NCBI RefSeq assembly: GCF_031880315.1
Contig: NZ_CP134771.1
Span: 124,001 to 188,000 of the forward strand
Reading direction: 5' to 3'
Source: Pseudomonas baltica
GTDB taxonomy: Bacteria; Pseudomonadota; Gammaproteobacteria; Pseudomonadales; Pseudomonadaceae
DNA length: 64,000 bases
The number at the start of each line of letters is the position of its first letter. The stretch's first letter is position 1. A program made the position numbers and the translations under genes. Of the stretch, positions 1-8,683 are shown piece by piece. Under the pieces are notes generated by a model that worked only from the letters and a program-made list of their open reading frames with translations, was not told the origin of the DNA and did no database searches.

Positions 1-179
1 CAACAGTATTCGCAAGCGCCTGCCCGATGGCAGCTGGCAGACGGTCGTTCACGATCCACGCATACTGTGGCCGGACACACTCTCTGGAGGCGGGATTTCA
101 TGGTGGCAAGGATTTACGAGAAAAACCCTATAGCTTGATGCGAGTGAAGATCAACGCAGCACCGGTGCAGACACGCTGA
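1..179 (+). pseudogene. 3' remnant of a major-royal-jelly/L-dopachrome-tautomerase-like protein gene
   Basis: Frame 2 reads RLPDGSWQTVVHDPRILWPDTLS and then goes astray. From about position 107, frame 3 reads FHGGKDLREKPYSLMRVKIN and ends at TGA 177-179. In the bacterial major-royal-jelly (yellow) family these two blocks sit close together at the C-terminus, separated by a short stretch with the tyrosine/asparagine-rich 'LYFTxNQLHR' type sequence. Here that stretch is missing and the frame changes at the join, so the gene carries a small internal deletion (about 50 bp) with a frameshift. The 5' part lies left of the window. The family call rests on recall of the C-terminal motif only. Confidence 0.45.
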
Positions 180-192
180 GCGGGGCCAGCCC

Positions 193-1074
193 ATGGATAT
201 TCAAGCGTTGAACCTGTTTGTCAGATCCATGGAAATGGGAAACATCACCGCTGCTGGGGCGGAGTTGGGGCTGGTGCCTTCGGTAGCCAGTCAAAAACTC
301 GCCAAGCTCGAGAAGTCATTGGGCATGCGGTTGCTGCATCGCACGACAAGGCAGGTGACACTCACAGAGGGCGGTGCGCTTTTCCTGCCCCATGCTTCTC
401 GTATCATAGCCGCTGTGGACGAAGCTTATTTTACGACTGTGAAGAGCCAGGAGACGCCTAAACGCGTATTGCGTATCTCCGCCCCCGGCTCTTTCGCCAG
501 GGTCTGTTTGATGCCTGCGGTGACTCGCTTTCTACGAAGCCATCCCAATCTGAAAATAGACCTGGTGCTTTCGGATGAAGTGCAAAACTTAACGGAGATC
601 GGCATTGATGTGGCCATTCGCATCGCCGCACTGAAGGACTCAACACATGTGGCGCGCAAGCTTGGAAACGACACCCGTATTCCTTGCGCGTCCCCGGCCT
701 ACCGTGAACAAAAAGGTGAGCCGGGAGAGCCCGAAGATTTGAGCCGCCACGATTGCATTACATTAGGAGAAGAGAATCGCTGGCACTTCGCCGGTAACGC
801 ACGCAATCCATTTTCTATTATTAACGGCTCTTTTAGAGTCAACTGCGGGGAAGCTGCTCGAATAGCGGCTGTAGAAGGGCTGGGGATCGCTTCCATATCG
901 CTATGGAATGCCCGAGCGTCCTTGAAAAGAGGGGATCTGGTCGAAGTCCTTTCCTCTTTTGCTCTCGAACAAAGCCGCGCTGTCTGGGCTATTTATCCCA
1001 GCTCCCGGCAAATCTCCTCCAAAGCACGCGCGTTTGTCGATTTCCTCAGCCAAGAATTTGTTGACGGATTCTGA
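193..1074 (+). CDS. LysR-family transcriptional regulator
   Basis: 293 residues, the usual length for LysR regulators. Residues 1-60 form the winged helix-turn-helix (MDIQALNLFVRSMEMGN..., then the typical SQKLAKLEKSLGMRLLHRTTR block). Residues about 90-290 form the periplasmic-binding-protein-like effector domain. The N-terminal pattern and length resemble the CrgA/DsdC branch, which often controls a neighbouring oxidoreductase or transporter. No intact divergent target gene is present: the gene to its left is a same-strand pseudogene and about 700 bp to its right are gene-poor. Its original target may have been lost in the rearrangements seen here. The ligand is unknown. Confidence 0.9.
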   Translation: MDIQALNLFVRSMEMGNITAAGAELGLVPSVASQKLAKLEKSLGMRLLHRTTRQVTLTEGGALFLPHASRIIAAVDEAYFTTVKSQETPKRVLRISAPGSFARVCLMPAVTRFLRSHPNLKIDLVLSDEVQNLTEIGIDVAIRIAALKDSTHVARKLGNDTRIPCASPAYREQKGEPGEPEDLSRHDCITLGEENRWHFAGNARNPFSIINGSFRVNCGEAARIAAVEGLGIASISLWNARASLKRGDLVEVLSSFALEQSRAVWAIYPSSRQISSKARAFVDFLSQEFVDGF

Positions 1075-1134
1075 GCGGAAAATGACCACCGAGCAGCTAT
1101 ACCCCAGAATTGACTACTGCTCAAGGTGCGTCAT

Positions 1135-1180
1135 TTAAGTCCCCAGTTATGCGGCAGCAAGTGATCGATCTCTCTCTGTC
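1135..1180 (-). pseudogene. IS66 transposase C-terminal remnant
   Basis: On the minus strand this reads EIDHLLPHNWGL followed by TAA. That is a close match to the C-terminus of the IS66-type transposase at 3889 (EIDQLLPHKWQPVE...). Only about 40 bp are recognisable. A TGA lies four codons upstream and nothing beyond it resembles transposase. It is a relic of a third IS66-type insertion left of the main mobile-element cluster. Confidence 0.55.
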
Positions 1181-1771
1181 AGGATCGCAAGAGAATAGGG
1201 CTCGATCTTGAGACTGGCCGGGGCGCTCAGGCAAGGATATCAGCAGCCCCTACCAGGTGCTCGCAGAATGTATGGTAGGTATATGCTGCCATCCGTTTGA
1301 GGAGGCCAGGGGTTCCGTGAATCCCTCGACCGACGTTAGCGCTCAGCCGCGTTATTGGAATTTCTTGAGCACAGCGCTTTGTGCCACACCTCAGAGGTGA
1401 GAAGCTGTGCGCTGACCTCCCAAAAAGTCGCTCATACATGCTGTTTTCTAATGGACACCCGTCCGCGCTTTTGCACGACGGCCAGGATTATGATTTTACT
1501 CACCTCCATCCGACCAGCATCGTCTTTAACCTCTTGGCAGGCGTGCAGATTGTAAGCGTCCGGGGAAGTCATCTACCCATCCCTGCGATGGCTGAATGTG
1601 TACGGCAACGTCTTTCAGCAGGCTTTTGAGAAGGTATTCAGCCCTCCCTAGCCCGCAAAAGCTATATTCGCTAGCTCTTAAATCACTGTCGATTTCTCGG
1701 TGGAGACGTCGGTGTAGTCAGCTTACGATAGCGCGCTCTGCATCTGTCTTTTCTCACCGGGGTACCACTGA
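1181..1771. other. Gene-poor interval, no gene recognised
   Basis: The longest open frame here (1381-1629, plus strand, 82 codons) has no convincing ribosome-binding site and no motif I recognise. It may be a fragment of a dead gene. The interval lies between an IS66 crumb and the PEP-mutase-family gene, so it is probably scar tissue plus the upstream region of that gene. Confidence 0.4.
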
Positions 1772-2584
1772 ATGACGCCACTAAGTGCGGTTTTTCGCAA
1801 CCTTCACCAAGATAATTTGTTGGTACTCGCCAACGTGAGCGATGCTGGCAGCGCACGTATTGTCGAGAGCGTAGGGAGTAAGGCTGTCGCGACCAGCAGC
1901 GCCGCCGTTGCTTGGGCACATGGATACCAAGATGGCAATCAACTTCCCCTAAAATTGCTGACTACTACAGTTGAGTCAATGGTTCGAGTGCTTACAGTCC
2001 CCCTCACGGTCGATGTCGAAGGGGGCTATTCCGATGACCTTGAGTCGGTTGCTAAAGTTATTGACTGCGTAGTTAGCACTGGAGCCGTAGGCATAAACAT
2101 TGAGGACGGAACAGGCAGCACCGATCTGATTTTGCGAAAAATCGAAATGGCAAAGAAGGTAGCAAACAAGCATGGAATCGACCTGTTCGTGAACGTACGA
2201 ACTGACGTTTATCTGCGATGTTTAGTAGAACCAGCGCGACAATTGGCAGAGACCCTCTTCCGTGCATCGCTGTTCGAGCAAGCAGGTGCAGACGGCATTT
2301 TTGCAGCTGGAATGGTTGAGGAAAACGACATTGCTACACTGTGCGAGGCAACGCGGCTACCCGTCAACCTGCTTGCCTGGAACGGCCAGCCCAGTATGGA
2401 TCAATTGAAGAGTCTAGGCGTCAACCGGCTAAGCGCCGGATCCAGCATCGCTGAGTTCTTATACGGTGCCAACAAGGCGATAGCAACGAGCTTCTTGCGA
2501 ACGGGGAAGCTTTTCGAGTATCCATTGGACGCATATACCTACAGCGACCTGAATAGCCTTATGGCAGCAAAAAAAACCACCTAG
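1772..2584 (+). CDS. Isocitrate lyase/PEP mutase superfamily protein
   Basis: 270 residues with an (alpha/beta)8 barrel pattern. LLVLANVSDAGSARIVE opens the barrel. VPLTVDVEGGYSDD holds the acidic residues that bind Mg2+ in the PEP-mutase/isocitrate-lyase superfamily, and GAVGINIEDGTGS and NVRTDVYLR are the next conserved strands. Members cleave or rearrange C-C or P-C bonds of 2-methylisocitrate, oxaloacetate or phosphonopyruvate-like substrates in the cytoplasm. The true substrate cannot be read from the sequence. It sits 109 bp upstream of the Ada gene on the same strand, a pairing I recall from other Pseudomonas genomes. Co-transcription is possible but unproven. Confidence 0.85.
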   Translation: MTPLSAVFRNLHQDNLLVLANVSDAGSARIVESVGSKAVATSSAAVAWAHGYQDGNQLPLKLLTTTVESMVRVLTVPLTVDVEGGYSDDLESVAKVIDCVVSTGAVGINIEDGTGSTDLILRKIEMAKKVANKHGIDLFVNVRTDVYLRCLVEPARQLAETLFRASLFEQAGADGIFAAGMVEENDIATLCEATRLPVNLLAWNGQPSMDQLKSLGVNRLSAGSSIAEFLYGANKAIATSFLRTGKLFEYPLDAYTYSDLNSLMAAKKTT

Positions 2585-2693
2585 GCGAAAAGTAACCTTC
2601 GCTCTATCAATCTGTGATTCGCATGAAAATCGCCGCTGTTTCCCGCACCTCGAAAGCGATTTTCACTCCCATTCGAGGACGAGGCTACGGTCT

Positions 2694-3785
2694 ATGAGAT
2701 CTTACAATCACGCTCTTCCGCCCAGAAGCGAGATGGTGAATGCGATGCTATGCAGCGACACCGCCTATGAGGGCGTTTTTTTCACTGCTGTCAAAACTAC
2801 AGGTATTTTTTGCCGCCCTACATGTAGTGCACGTAAGCCAAAGCCCGAAAATGTAGAGTTTTTTTCGCAGGCCGACGAAGCGATGGCAGCAGGTTATAGG
2901 CCTTGCTTACGATGCAAGCCATTGGATCTCGCGGCTTCCGCGCCAGATTGGGTCAAGGGGCTGCTAGCTTCTATATCTGCATCACCTAACGCTCGCTGGA
3001 GTGATGCTGAACTAACTACGCGTGGTATCGATCCACTACGCTTACGCAGGTGGTTTAAACAAAATTTTGGCATGACTTTTCATGCATGGATGCGTTCTAG
3101 AAGGCTCGGTGTCGCCCTAGGCCGGATCTCTTCGGGCGAAACGCTGGATAACACAGCATTTGACTTAGGGTACGAGTCATTGAGTGGCTTTAGAGATGCT
3201 TTCAAAAAAACATTTCAAATTCCCCCTGGTAAGGCAGCTGAAACGCCGCTCCTGCTTTATCGCCATCTGACTACACCGTTGGGCCCAATGATTGCCATGG
3301 CAGAGGAACGAGGTTTGGTACTCCTCGAGTTTCTTGACCGCCCGGCCCTAACCGCTGAATTAAACGAATTGCGTGGGCGGCATGGGTATTCAATCGCGCC
3401 TGGCGAGCATCTCTTCATCAAGCAGATCGAAGTTCAACTAAAACTTTATTTTGATGGAAAGCTAAAAAGGTTTTCAGTACCGCTCCATATGCCAGGCAGC
3501 TCTTTTGACAGGCTTGTGTGGGCAGAGCTTCTAAAAATCGACTATGGAACCATTTCAACCTACGGTGCCATCGCTAGGGGCATTGGTAAGCCAGGTGCAA
3601 GCCAAGCAGTGGGCAATGCAAATGGACACAATCGCTTATCTATTGTTGTCCCCTGTCACCGTGTCATAGCGACAAATGGTTCACTCGCCGGATATGGCGG
3701 AGGACAGCCCCGGAAAGAGTTTTTACTGCGTTTGGAGAAGACTGCTTTGCAAATGACTCAACAGAACGAATTTCTGTTGAATTAG
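2694..3785 (+). CDS. ada: Bifunctional Ada: transcriptional activator and O6-alkylguanine-DNA methyltransferase
   Basis: 363 residues with full Ada architecture. The N-terminal zinc domain (residues about 15-80) has C40, C44, C71 and C74 in FCRPTC and YRPCLRC. One of these accepts methyl groups from phosphotriesters and turns the protein into an activator. An AraC-type helix-turn-helix follows (about 100-185, ending FRDAFKKTFQIPPGKA). The C-terminal methyltransferase domain carries the active-site motif VPCHRVIATNGSLAGYGGG. All key cysteines are present, so it should repair alkylated DNA and induce its own regulon. The 109 bp upstream region is a plausible site for an Ada-controlled promoter. 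Confidence 0.95.
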   Translation: MRSYNHALPPRSEMVNAMLCSDTAYEGVFFTAVKTTGIFCRPTCSARKPKPENVEFFSQADEAMAAGYRPCLRCKPLDLAASAPDWVKGLLASISASPNARWSDAELTTRGIDPLRLRRWFKQNFGMTFHAWMRSRRLGVALGRISSGETLDNTAFDLGYESLSGFRDAFKKTFQIPPGKAAETPLLLYRHLTTPLGPMIAMAEERGLVLLEFLDRPALTAELNELRGRHGYSIAPGEHLFIKQIEVQLKLYFDGKLKRFSVPLHMPGSSFDRLVWAELLKIDYGTISTYGAIARGIGKPGASQAVGNANGHNRLSIVVPCHRVIATNGSLAGYGGGQPRKEFLLRLEKTALQMTQQNEFLLN

Positions 3786-3888
3786 TTGCTAATAAAAATA
3801 TACGCAGACACAACGACTCTCAGCGCGTCCTTTTTAAAGATCCGTGGGCACTTATTGGCTAGTTGAACCAACGATATGCGTCCGCGCA

Positions 3889-4834
3889 TCACGCCTTGCG
3901 TAATTCCACTGGCTGCCACTTATGCGGCAACAACTGATCAATCTCACTCGCCCGCTGCGTCGGTAGGCGCGTCAGAACATCCTTTAAATAGGCGTATTGG
4001 TCATGACCATTCAGCCGTGCTGACTGGATCAGGCTCATAATCGCCGCAGCTCGTTTGCCGCTGCGCAACGACCCTGCAAAGAGCCAGTTCTTGCGTCCAA
4101 GCGCCCAAGGCCGGATCTGGTTCTCTGCCCAGTTGTTGTCTATGGGTACGGCCCCGTCATCAAGGTAGCGCGACAGCGCTGCCCAGCGTTTCAGGCTGTA
4201 ATCGAGTGCTCTGCTGATGGCTGAGCCTTCGGGCACGAGGTCACGCTGGGCGATCATCCAGGCGTGCAGCATGTTCATCACAGGTACAGCTTTTTCTTGC
4301 CGTATTCTGCGCCTTAAATCCGGCTCCAGGTCGCGGACTTCACTTTCAATTTCGTACAGCAACTGGATATAGCGCAGGGCTTGCTCGGCGAGCGTGCTTT
4401 TATTCGTAGCGTGCAGTTCGAAGAACTTGCGCCGTGCATGAGCCATGCAGCCGATCTCGGTCACGCCGAGTTCAAAGCTGGCCTTGTAGCCGCCAAAATC
4501 GTCGCAGACCAGCTTGCCCCTCCAGTCTTGCAGGAAGTTGCGAGCATGCTCTCCGGCGCGGCTGGGGCTGAAGTCGTAAACCACCGCTGCCACATCTGAG
4601 AACTGGGTGGTGGCATAGGCCCAAACATAGGAACGGTGGGTTTTCTTCGTTCCCGGCATGAGCATCTGCACCGGTGTTTCATCGGCATGAATAACCTGCT
4701 GCCCGAGTACCACGTCGCGCAGCGCATCAACCAGCGGCTGCAACTGAACCCCGGTCACGCCAACCCATTGAGCCAAGGTTGAGCGTGGAATCGCCAGGCC
4801 CGCTCGACCAAAGATCGATTCTTGACGGTAAAGC
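3889..4834 (-). pseudogene. IS66-family transposase, N-terminus lost (element A)
   Basis: About 315 C-terminal residues of an IS66 transposase (DDE type). The domain is recognised by HADETPVQML, DDFGGYK, VTEIGCMAHARRKFFELH and DNNWAENQIRPWALGRKNWLFAG. Homology stops at LYRQESIF, exactly where the inverted repeat of the next IS66 element begins at 4835. The N-terminal third, tnpA and tnpB of this element are missing. The frame runs on into the neighbouring element but that part is not transposase sequence. It differs clearly from the intact copy at 4871, so this is a separate IS66 type. A degenerate end (ATGCGTCC, compare AAGCGTCC) lies near 3874. Confidence 0.85.
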
Positions 4835-4853
4835 GTAAGCGTCCAGCCCAGCC
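4835..4853 (+). repeat. Left terminal inverted repeat of IS66 element B
   Basis: GTAAGCGTCCAGCCCAGCC, a perfect inverted match to 7162-7180. It marks the point where the neighbouring IS66 transposase (element A) loses homology. Confidence 0.9.
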
Positions 4854-4870
4854 TCCTTGCAAACAGCCGC

Positions 4871-6397
4871 TCATCGCAACGGCAACAACTCATCAATCCT
4901 GCTGTTGGGCCATGTCGGGAGCTTTTCCAACGTATCGCGCAGCCATGCCGACGGGGCAAGCCCATTAAGTTTCGCCGTCGCCAGCAAGCTCTGGATCGCA
5001 GCTGCGCGGCATCCCGCTCGCTCAGAGCCAGTAAACAACCAGTTCTTCTTACCCACCGCTATAGGCCTGATCACATTTTCAACTGCGTTGTTATCGATAG
5101 GTAAATCACCGCTGCGGGCATAGCGTGACAACGCCACCCAGCGCTTGAGGCTGTAGTCCATCGCCTTGGCCAAGCTGCTGCCGTTCGCTACCCCTTGGCG
5201 GGTCGATAGCATCCACTCATGCATGTCTTGCAGCTTGGCCAGCGCCTCGCTGGTGCGCAGATGTTTGCGTGCATCACAGGTCAACATTTTTCCCCGTGAT
5301 TCGATTTCGTACAATTGAGCGATCCGTAGTAAAGCCTCGGCAGCCACCGCGCTTTGATTGGCCGCATGCAATTCAAAAAACTTGCGCCGTGCATGTGCCA
5401 TACAACCCACTTCGGTAACGCCCTGAGTAAATAGCGCTTTGTAGCCCGCATAATCGTCAACGACCAAATGACCTTTCCAGTCATCCAGAAAAGCGCGTGC
5501 ATGCGCACCGCTGCGCCCGGTCTGGTAATCAAATACGGTAATCCCCGGCCCGGGATCCAGGTCGTTACTGCGATAAACCCACAAATAGGCTCGCTTGGTT
5601 TTGCCTTTGCCAGGGTCAAGTTGCTGTACCGGTGTTTCGTCAGCATGCAGGATCAGGCGTTGGCGCAACAACTCGGCCAATCGATCCGCCAGCGGTTGCA
5701 GCGCAAATCCATAGCGGCCAACCCAGTCGGCCAAGGTTGATCGTGCCAGTGTGACGCCCGCACGCTGGGCGATCTGTTCAAGGCGATACAACGGGAGATG
5801 ATCGAGGTACTTGCTGATCAACACCCAGGTAATCAGTCCCGGAGCCGCCAGGCCGCCGTCGATGATGGCGGGAGGCACTTGTGCTGAAACAATACGTTCG
5901 CAGGGTCGGCAGGCGTATTTGCTACGGATATGGCGATGCACGAAGAACTTGGCAGGCTCGACATCCAGTTGCTCGGTGATGTCTTCGCCCACTTTTACCC
6001 ATTCACCACCGCATTCAGGGCAACGGCAGGCCTCGGGCTTGTGGCGATGTTCAATACGTGGCAGATGTTCCGGCAGTGGTTGACGGCCGGCGCGAGAGCG
6101 CTGCGCTCGCTGTTGAGGCACGAGTGCCTCGACTTCTACTTCAATGGCGGCGCAGTCGGCATCGGCGGTTTCTTGAAATAAGTCTCGCTGCTCGGGCGAC
6201 AACGCCTCGTTTCTGACGCCGAACCGAATACGCTTGTAATGAGCAAGTTCGAGGGTCAATGCCTGGATTTTCAACGCGTCATGTTGAGCCTGGGCACGTA
6301 GCTTATCGACATCGACCTGCTGTGAAAGCGCGGCCATGATCCTCTCCCGCAGGGCGGGATCAAGATTGAGGGCGGCGATTTCATCGGCGACTGGCAT
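4871..6397 (-). CDS. tnpC: IS66-family transposase (TnpC)
   Basis: 508 residues, full length for IS66. The N-terminal region has a leucine-rich coiled segment (residues 30-55) and the IS66 N-terminal domain. It is followed by the zinc-binding motif CRCPECGGEW...C.PC, then the catalytic DDE domain with HADETPVQQLDPGKGK, VVDDYAGYK, VGCMAHARRKFFELH and the C-terminal NNAVENVIRPIAVGKKNWLF. It catalyses cut-and-paste or replicative movement of the element and acts with TnpA and TnpB. No internal stop or missing motif is seen, so the protein is probably functional. Confidence 0.95.
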   Translation of the reverse strand: MPVADEIAALNLDPALRERIMAALSQQVDVDKLRAQAQHDALKIQALTLELAHYKRIRFGVRNEALSPEQRDLFQETADADCAAIEVEVEALVPQQRAQRSRAGRQPLPEHLPRIEHRHKPEACRCPECGGEWVKVGEDITEQLDVEPAKFFVHRHIRSKYACRPCERIVSAQVPPAIIDGGLAAPGLITWVLISKYLDHLPLYRLEQIAQRAGVTLARSTLADWVGRYGFALQPLADRLAELLRQRLILHADETPVQQLDPGKGKTKRAYLWVYRSNDLDPGPGITVFDYQTGRSGAHARAFLDDWKGHLVVDDYAGYKALFTQGVTEVGCMAHARRKFFELHAANQSAVAAEALLRIAQLYEIESRGKMLTCDARKHLRTSEALAKLQDMHEWMLSTRQGVANGSSLAKAMDYSLKRWVALSRYARSGDLPIDNNAVENVIRPIAVGKKNWLFTGSERAGCRAAAIQSLLATAKLNGLAPSAWLRDTLEKLPTWPNSRIDELLPLR

Positions 6398-6461
6398 CCG
6401 TGGATTTTACTGAAAAAATCCACACTATCGTTATCTGCGAACGATATGAAAGAGTATTTCT

Positions 6462-6800
6462 CTACACTCTCCAGTCACTCATCGGACGAGCTTCCAATCG
6501 TTGCCAGTCAACGCCAGTGATCAGCCACTGCCATTGCGCCTGGGTCAATGTGAAGACTGTTTCGCCAGGGACAGGCCATACAAAAGTGCCTTCATGCAGA
6601 CGGCGCTGGCTAAGCCAGACACCGGTGCCGTCCCATTGAAGAAGCTTGAGGCGGTTGCCTCGGCGATTACGAAAAGCATAAGCGGTGCCGTCGCACGGCG
6701 ATCTTCCCAGCGCGTGTTGGACGCGCGACGAAAGACCATCGATGCCAAGGCGCATGTCCATCGGTTCAAGAATCAGCCAGACCTGTGCAGGCAATAGCAT
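6462..6800 (-). CDS. tnpB: IS66 accessory protein TnpB
   Basis: 112 residues from MLLPAQVWLILEPMDMR. It carries the IS66 Orf2 signature MDMRLGIDGLSSRVQ, followed by GTAYAFRNRRGNRLKLLQWDGTGVWL. The start chosen is the ATG whose last base overlaps the tnpA stop (ATGA, 6798-6802), which fits translational coupling. A longer reading frame upstream lies inside tnpA and is rejected. TnpB is needed for transposition of IS66-type elements, although its biochemical role is not settled. It lies 64 bp before the transposase gene. Confidence 0.93.
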   Translation of the reverse strand: MLLPAQVWLILEPMDMRLGIDGLSSRVQHALGRSPCDGTAYAFRNRRGNRLKLLQWDGTGVWLSQRRLHEGTFVWPVPGETVFTLTQAQWQWLITGVDWQRLEARPMSDWRV

Positions 6801-7105
6801 CAGCGCATCTCCTGGAGCAGATGGGCCAGCCACGCCGGATCTATCGTGCACGGCAATATCAGCTCCCAGCCGCTTGGATGTCTTAGCTTCAGCTCGCTTG
6901 CCGTGGCAACTTCACGTACGGCGATGGGCACTATCGTCAGGGTCTCGTTTTCCAGCTCGCGACTTCGAAACCAATAGCCAAATGATTTGGTGTTGATCTT
7001 GTGCCGCTCGCAGTAGGCAACTTGGGTCATGCCGCTGTTGCGCCATGCCTGGACATGTTCGGCCCAGAATGCGCGCCGTGCGGTGAGTCCGGCGGGTGGT
7101 TTCAT
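6800..7105 (-). CDS. tnpA: IS66 accessory protein TnpA
   Basis: 101 residues from MKPPAGLTARRAFWAEHVQ. A helix-turn-helix-like segment (ARRAFWAEHVQAWRNSGMT, then QVAYCERHKINTKSFGYW) is typical of the IS66/IS3 TnpA superfamily. An ideal AAGGAG lies 7 bp before the ATG at 7105, which favours this start over a methionine eight codons upstream. The gene begins about 75 bp inside the right inverted repeat and overlaps tnpB by ATGA. It probably binds the element ends. Confidence 0.9.
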   Translation of the reverse strand: MKPPAGLTARRAFWAEHVQAWRNSGMTQVAYCERHKINTKSFGYWFRSRELENETLTIVPIAVREVATASELKLRHPSGWELILPCTIDPAWLAHLLQEMR

Positions 7106-7161
7106 GTGTGCTCCTTCGTGGAAGGGCACAGCGTGGCGAGAGGCGGAGGGGAATCATAGGT

Positions 7162-7180
7162 GGCTGGGCTGGACGCTTAC
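7162..7180 (-). repeat. Right terminal inverted repeat of IS66 element B
   Basis: Reverse complement of 4835-4853. Its terminal GTAA supplies the stop codon (TAA, 7177-7179) that closes the truncated group II intron reverse transcriptase frame. Confidence 0.9.
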
Positions 7181-8496
7181 CGTGTTTTCGAGGTGTTGAG
7201 CGATAGACCGAACTTGGCCAACCGTTCCTGCAACTGCACCAGAAACTGCTGAGCCTGCACTTTCGTCCTGAACCCCACCACACTGTCATCCGCGTAGCGT
7301 ACGACAATCACATCGCCACGGGCGTGGTGCTCGCGCCCCTGCCTTGCCCATAGATCCAGCACGTAGCGAAGATAGATATTCGCCAGCAGCGGCGATATCA
7401 CTGCGCCTTGGGGCGTACCCTTGGTCGCAGCCACTCTACGGCCATCCTCCATAACACCCGCTTGAAGCCATTTGCAGATAAGCCCGAGCAAGCGCCGGTC
7501 TGCAATCCGATGCCCTAGAAACATCAGCATCCATTCATGGTCGATCTCATCAAAGAACGACGTGATATCCGCATCAAGTATCCAGTTCACCCTTTGGCTT
7601 TTCAGCGCGACCGTTAACGCATCCAGCGCATCGTGCTGACTGCGGCCCGGTCGAAATCCATACGAGAATCCAAGAAAGTCTTCCTCATAGATCGCATTCA
7701 AAACGGTGACAACCGCCTGCTGTACGATCTTGTCCTCCAAAGAAGCAATACCCAACGGGCGTTGCCTGCCATCGGCTTTGGGAATGTAGACCCGCCGCGA
7801 TGGCGTTGCCCGGAAGGCGCCTTTGTGAAGTCTTTCATGCAACTCGGTCACACGCTGGAGAAGACCTTCCTCATAGTCTCGCCACGACATGCCGTCCACG
7901 CCCACCGCAGCATCGCGGCGCAGCGCATAAAAGCTCTGCGCCAATAACTGTGGTGTGATGTGGTGCAGCAATGCCGTGAACTGCATGCCCTTGTTCCTGC
8001 GGGCTGCTTCACGTACACCTTCAAGTCCCATCGACGCGCAACTGATCCGGCTCTGTGTCCGGGGCACGGGAGGCCTGTCGGTGTTTCCCTTGGCTACGTC
8101 CCTTCCCTCCACCATCTCCGCAGGGCCAGGCCCTTTGTTCGACGGCTTCTCAGGGACTACGGACGTATCCGACTTCTCAGCAGCGTAGGCAGCAGGGTTA
8201 CGGCTTTTGGCCTTTCCTGCTCCGCCCGGTGCTTGCGCACCGGGCACCGCTGAGATCTCCCAGTTTCTGTGCAAAGGACTTCCCGACGAGCACACGGTCT
8301 CCGACCGCGCGGGATCAGAGCATGACTGGCGTATAGCGCCATACTCCGTATTGCCTTCTGCTTCGCTTAACAGCATCGGCATCCCGAATTCCTGATTACG
8401 CGGCTCAATGGCTGGCCCATCGGTTTCCCCTGTCAACGCTTCACCCTGCACCTCGCGGTGCAACGTGCATGACTCGGGGTCTGGTTGATTCGCCAT
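7177..8496 (-). pseudogene. ltrA: Group II intron reverse transcriptase/maturase, C-terminus lost
   Basis: The reverse transcriptase domain is clear from about residue 190. RRVYIPKADGRQRPLGI, FGFRPGRS-like FSYGFRPGRSQHDALDAL, DADITSFFDEIDH, GTPQGAVISPLLANIYL and the catalytic VRYADDSVV are all present. The frame stops just after KFGLSLNTSKTR at a TAA contributed by the adjoining IS66 terminal repeat. Thumb, maturase (domain X) and any HNH part are missing. The first 150 or so residues are low-complexity and unlike protein families, and probably overlap ribozyme RNA, so the real start may lie further in. It is expected to be inactive for splicing and retrohoming. Confidence 0.88.
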
Positions 8497-8551
8497 TTCT
8501 TATCAGTATCGAACTTTCATCGACTATCCTCTGCCAGTTTTAACTGGCGCT
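7181..8551 (-). mobile_element. Group II intron, 3' end deleted
   Basis: A bacterial group II intron on the minus strand, recognised by its reverse transcriptase gene. The 5' part (8551 to about 8150) is probably ribozyme sequence. It includes the stem GCCAGT/ACTGGC at 8533-8548, just inside the junction with the IS66 element C end at 8552. The exact 5' splice boundary was not fixed. The 3' part, holding the maturase, the endonuclease region and ribozyme domains V-VI, has been removed at the IS66 element B border. The intron can no longer splice by itself. Confidence 0.7.
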
Positions 8552-8683
8552 CTAAGCGTCCAGCCAAGTCACCTACCGAACTCCGGCATTAAGGACGATG
8601 GTGTCCGCGTATTAAGCAGACGCAATTACCCTTAATATTAGGATCGCCATGCGTGGACGTAAGTCCTACACAAAATCCTTTAA

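Larger units (their letters stand above)
4835..7180 (-). mobile_element. Complete IS66-family insertion sequence (element B)
   Basis: 2,346 bp bounded by perfect 19-bp inverted repeats, GTAAGCGTCCAGCCCAGCC at 4835-4853 and its reverse complement at 7162-7180. It contains the three usual IS66 genes in order on the minus strand: tnpA, tnpB and the transposase tnpC. The flanking octamers differ (GGTAAAGC on the left, CGTGTTTT on the right), so there is no target-site duplication. The left neighbour is a cut IS66 transposase and the right neighbour a cut group II intron. The present position is therefore probably the product of recombination or deletion rather than a single clean insertion. Confidence 0.9.

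Noticed and set aside
1381..1629. 82-codon plus-strand frame downstream of the LysR gene
   Set aside because: No start signal and no family resemblance; the interval already contains IS debris. Not reported as a gene.
4827..7188. Target-site duplication around IS66 element B
   Set aside because: The octamers outside the perfect ends are GGTAAAGC and CGTGTTTT; they do not match.
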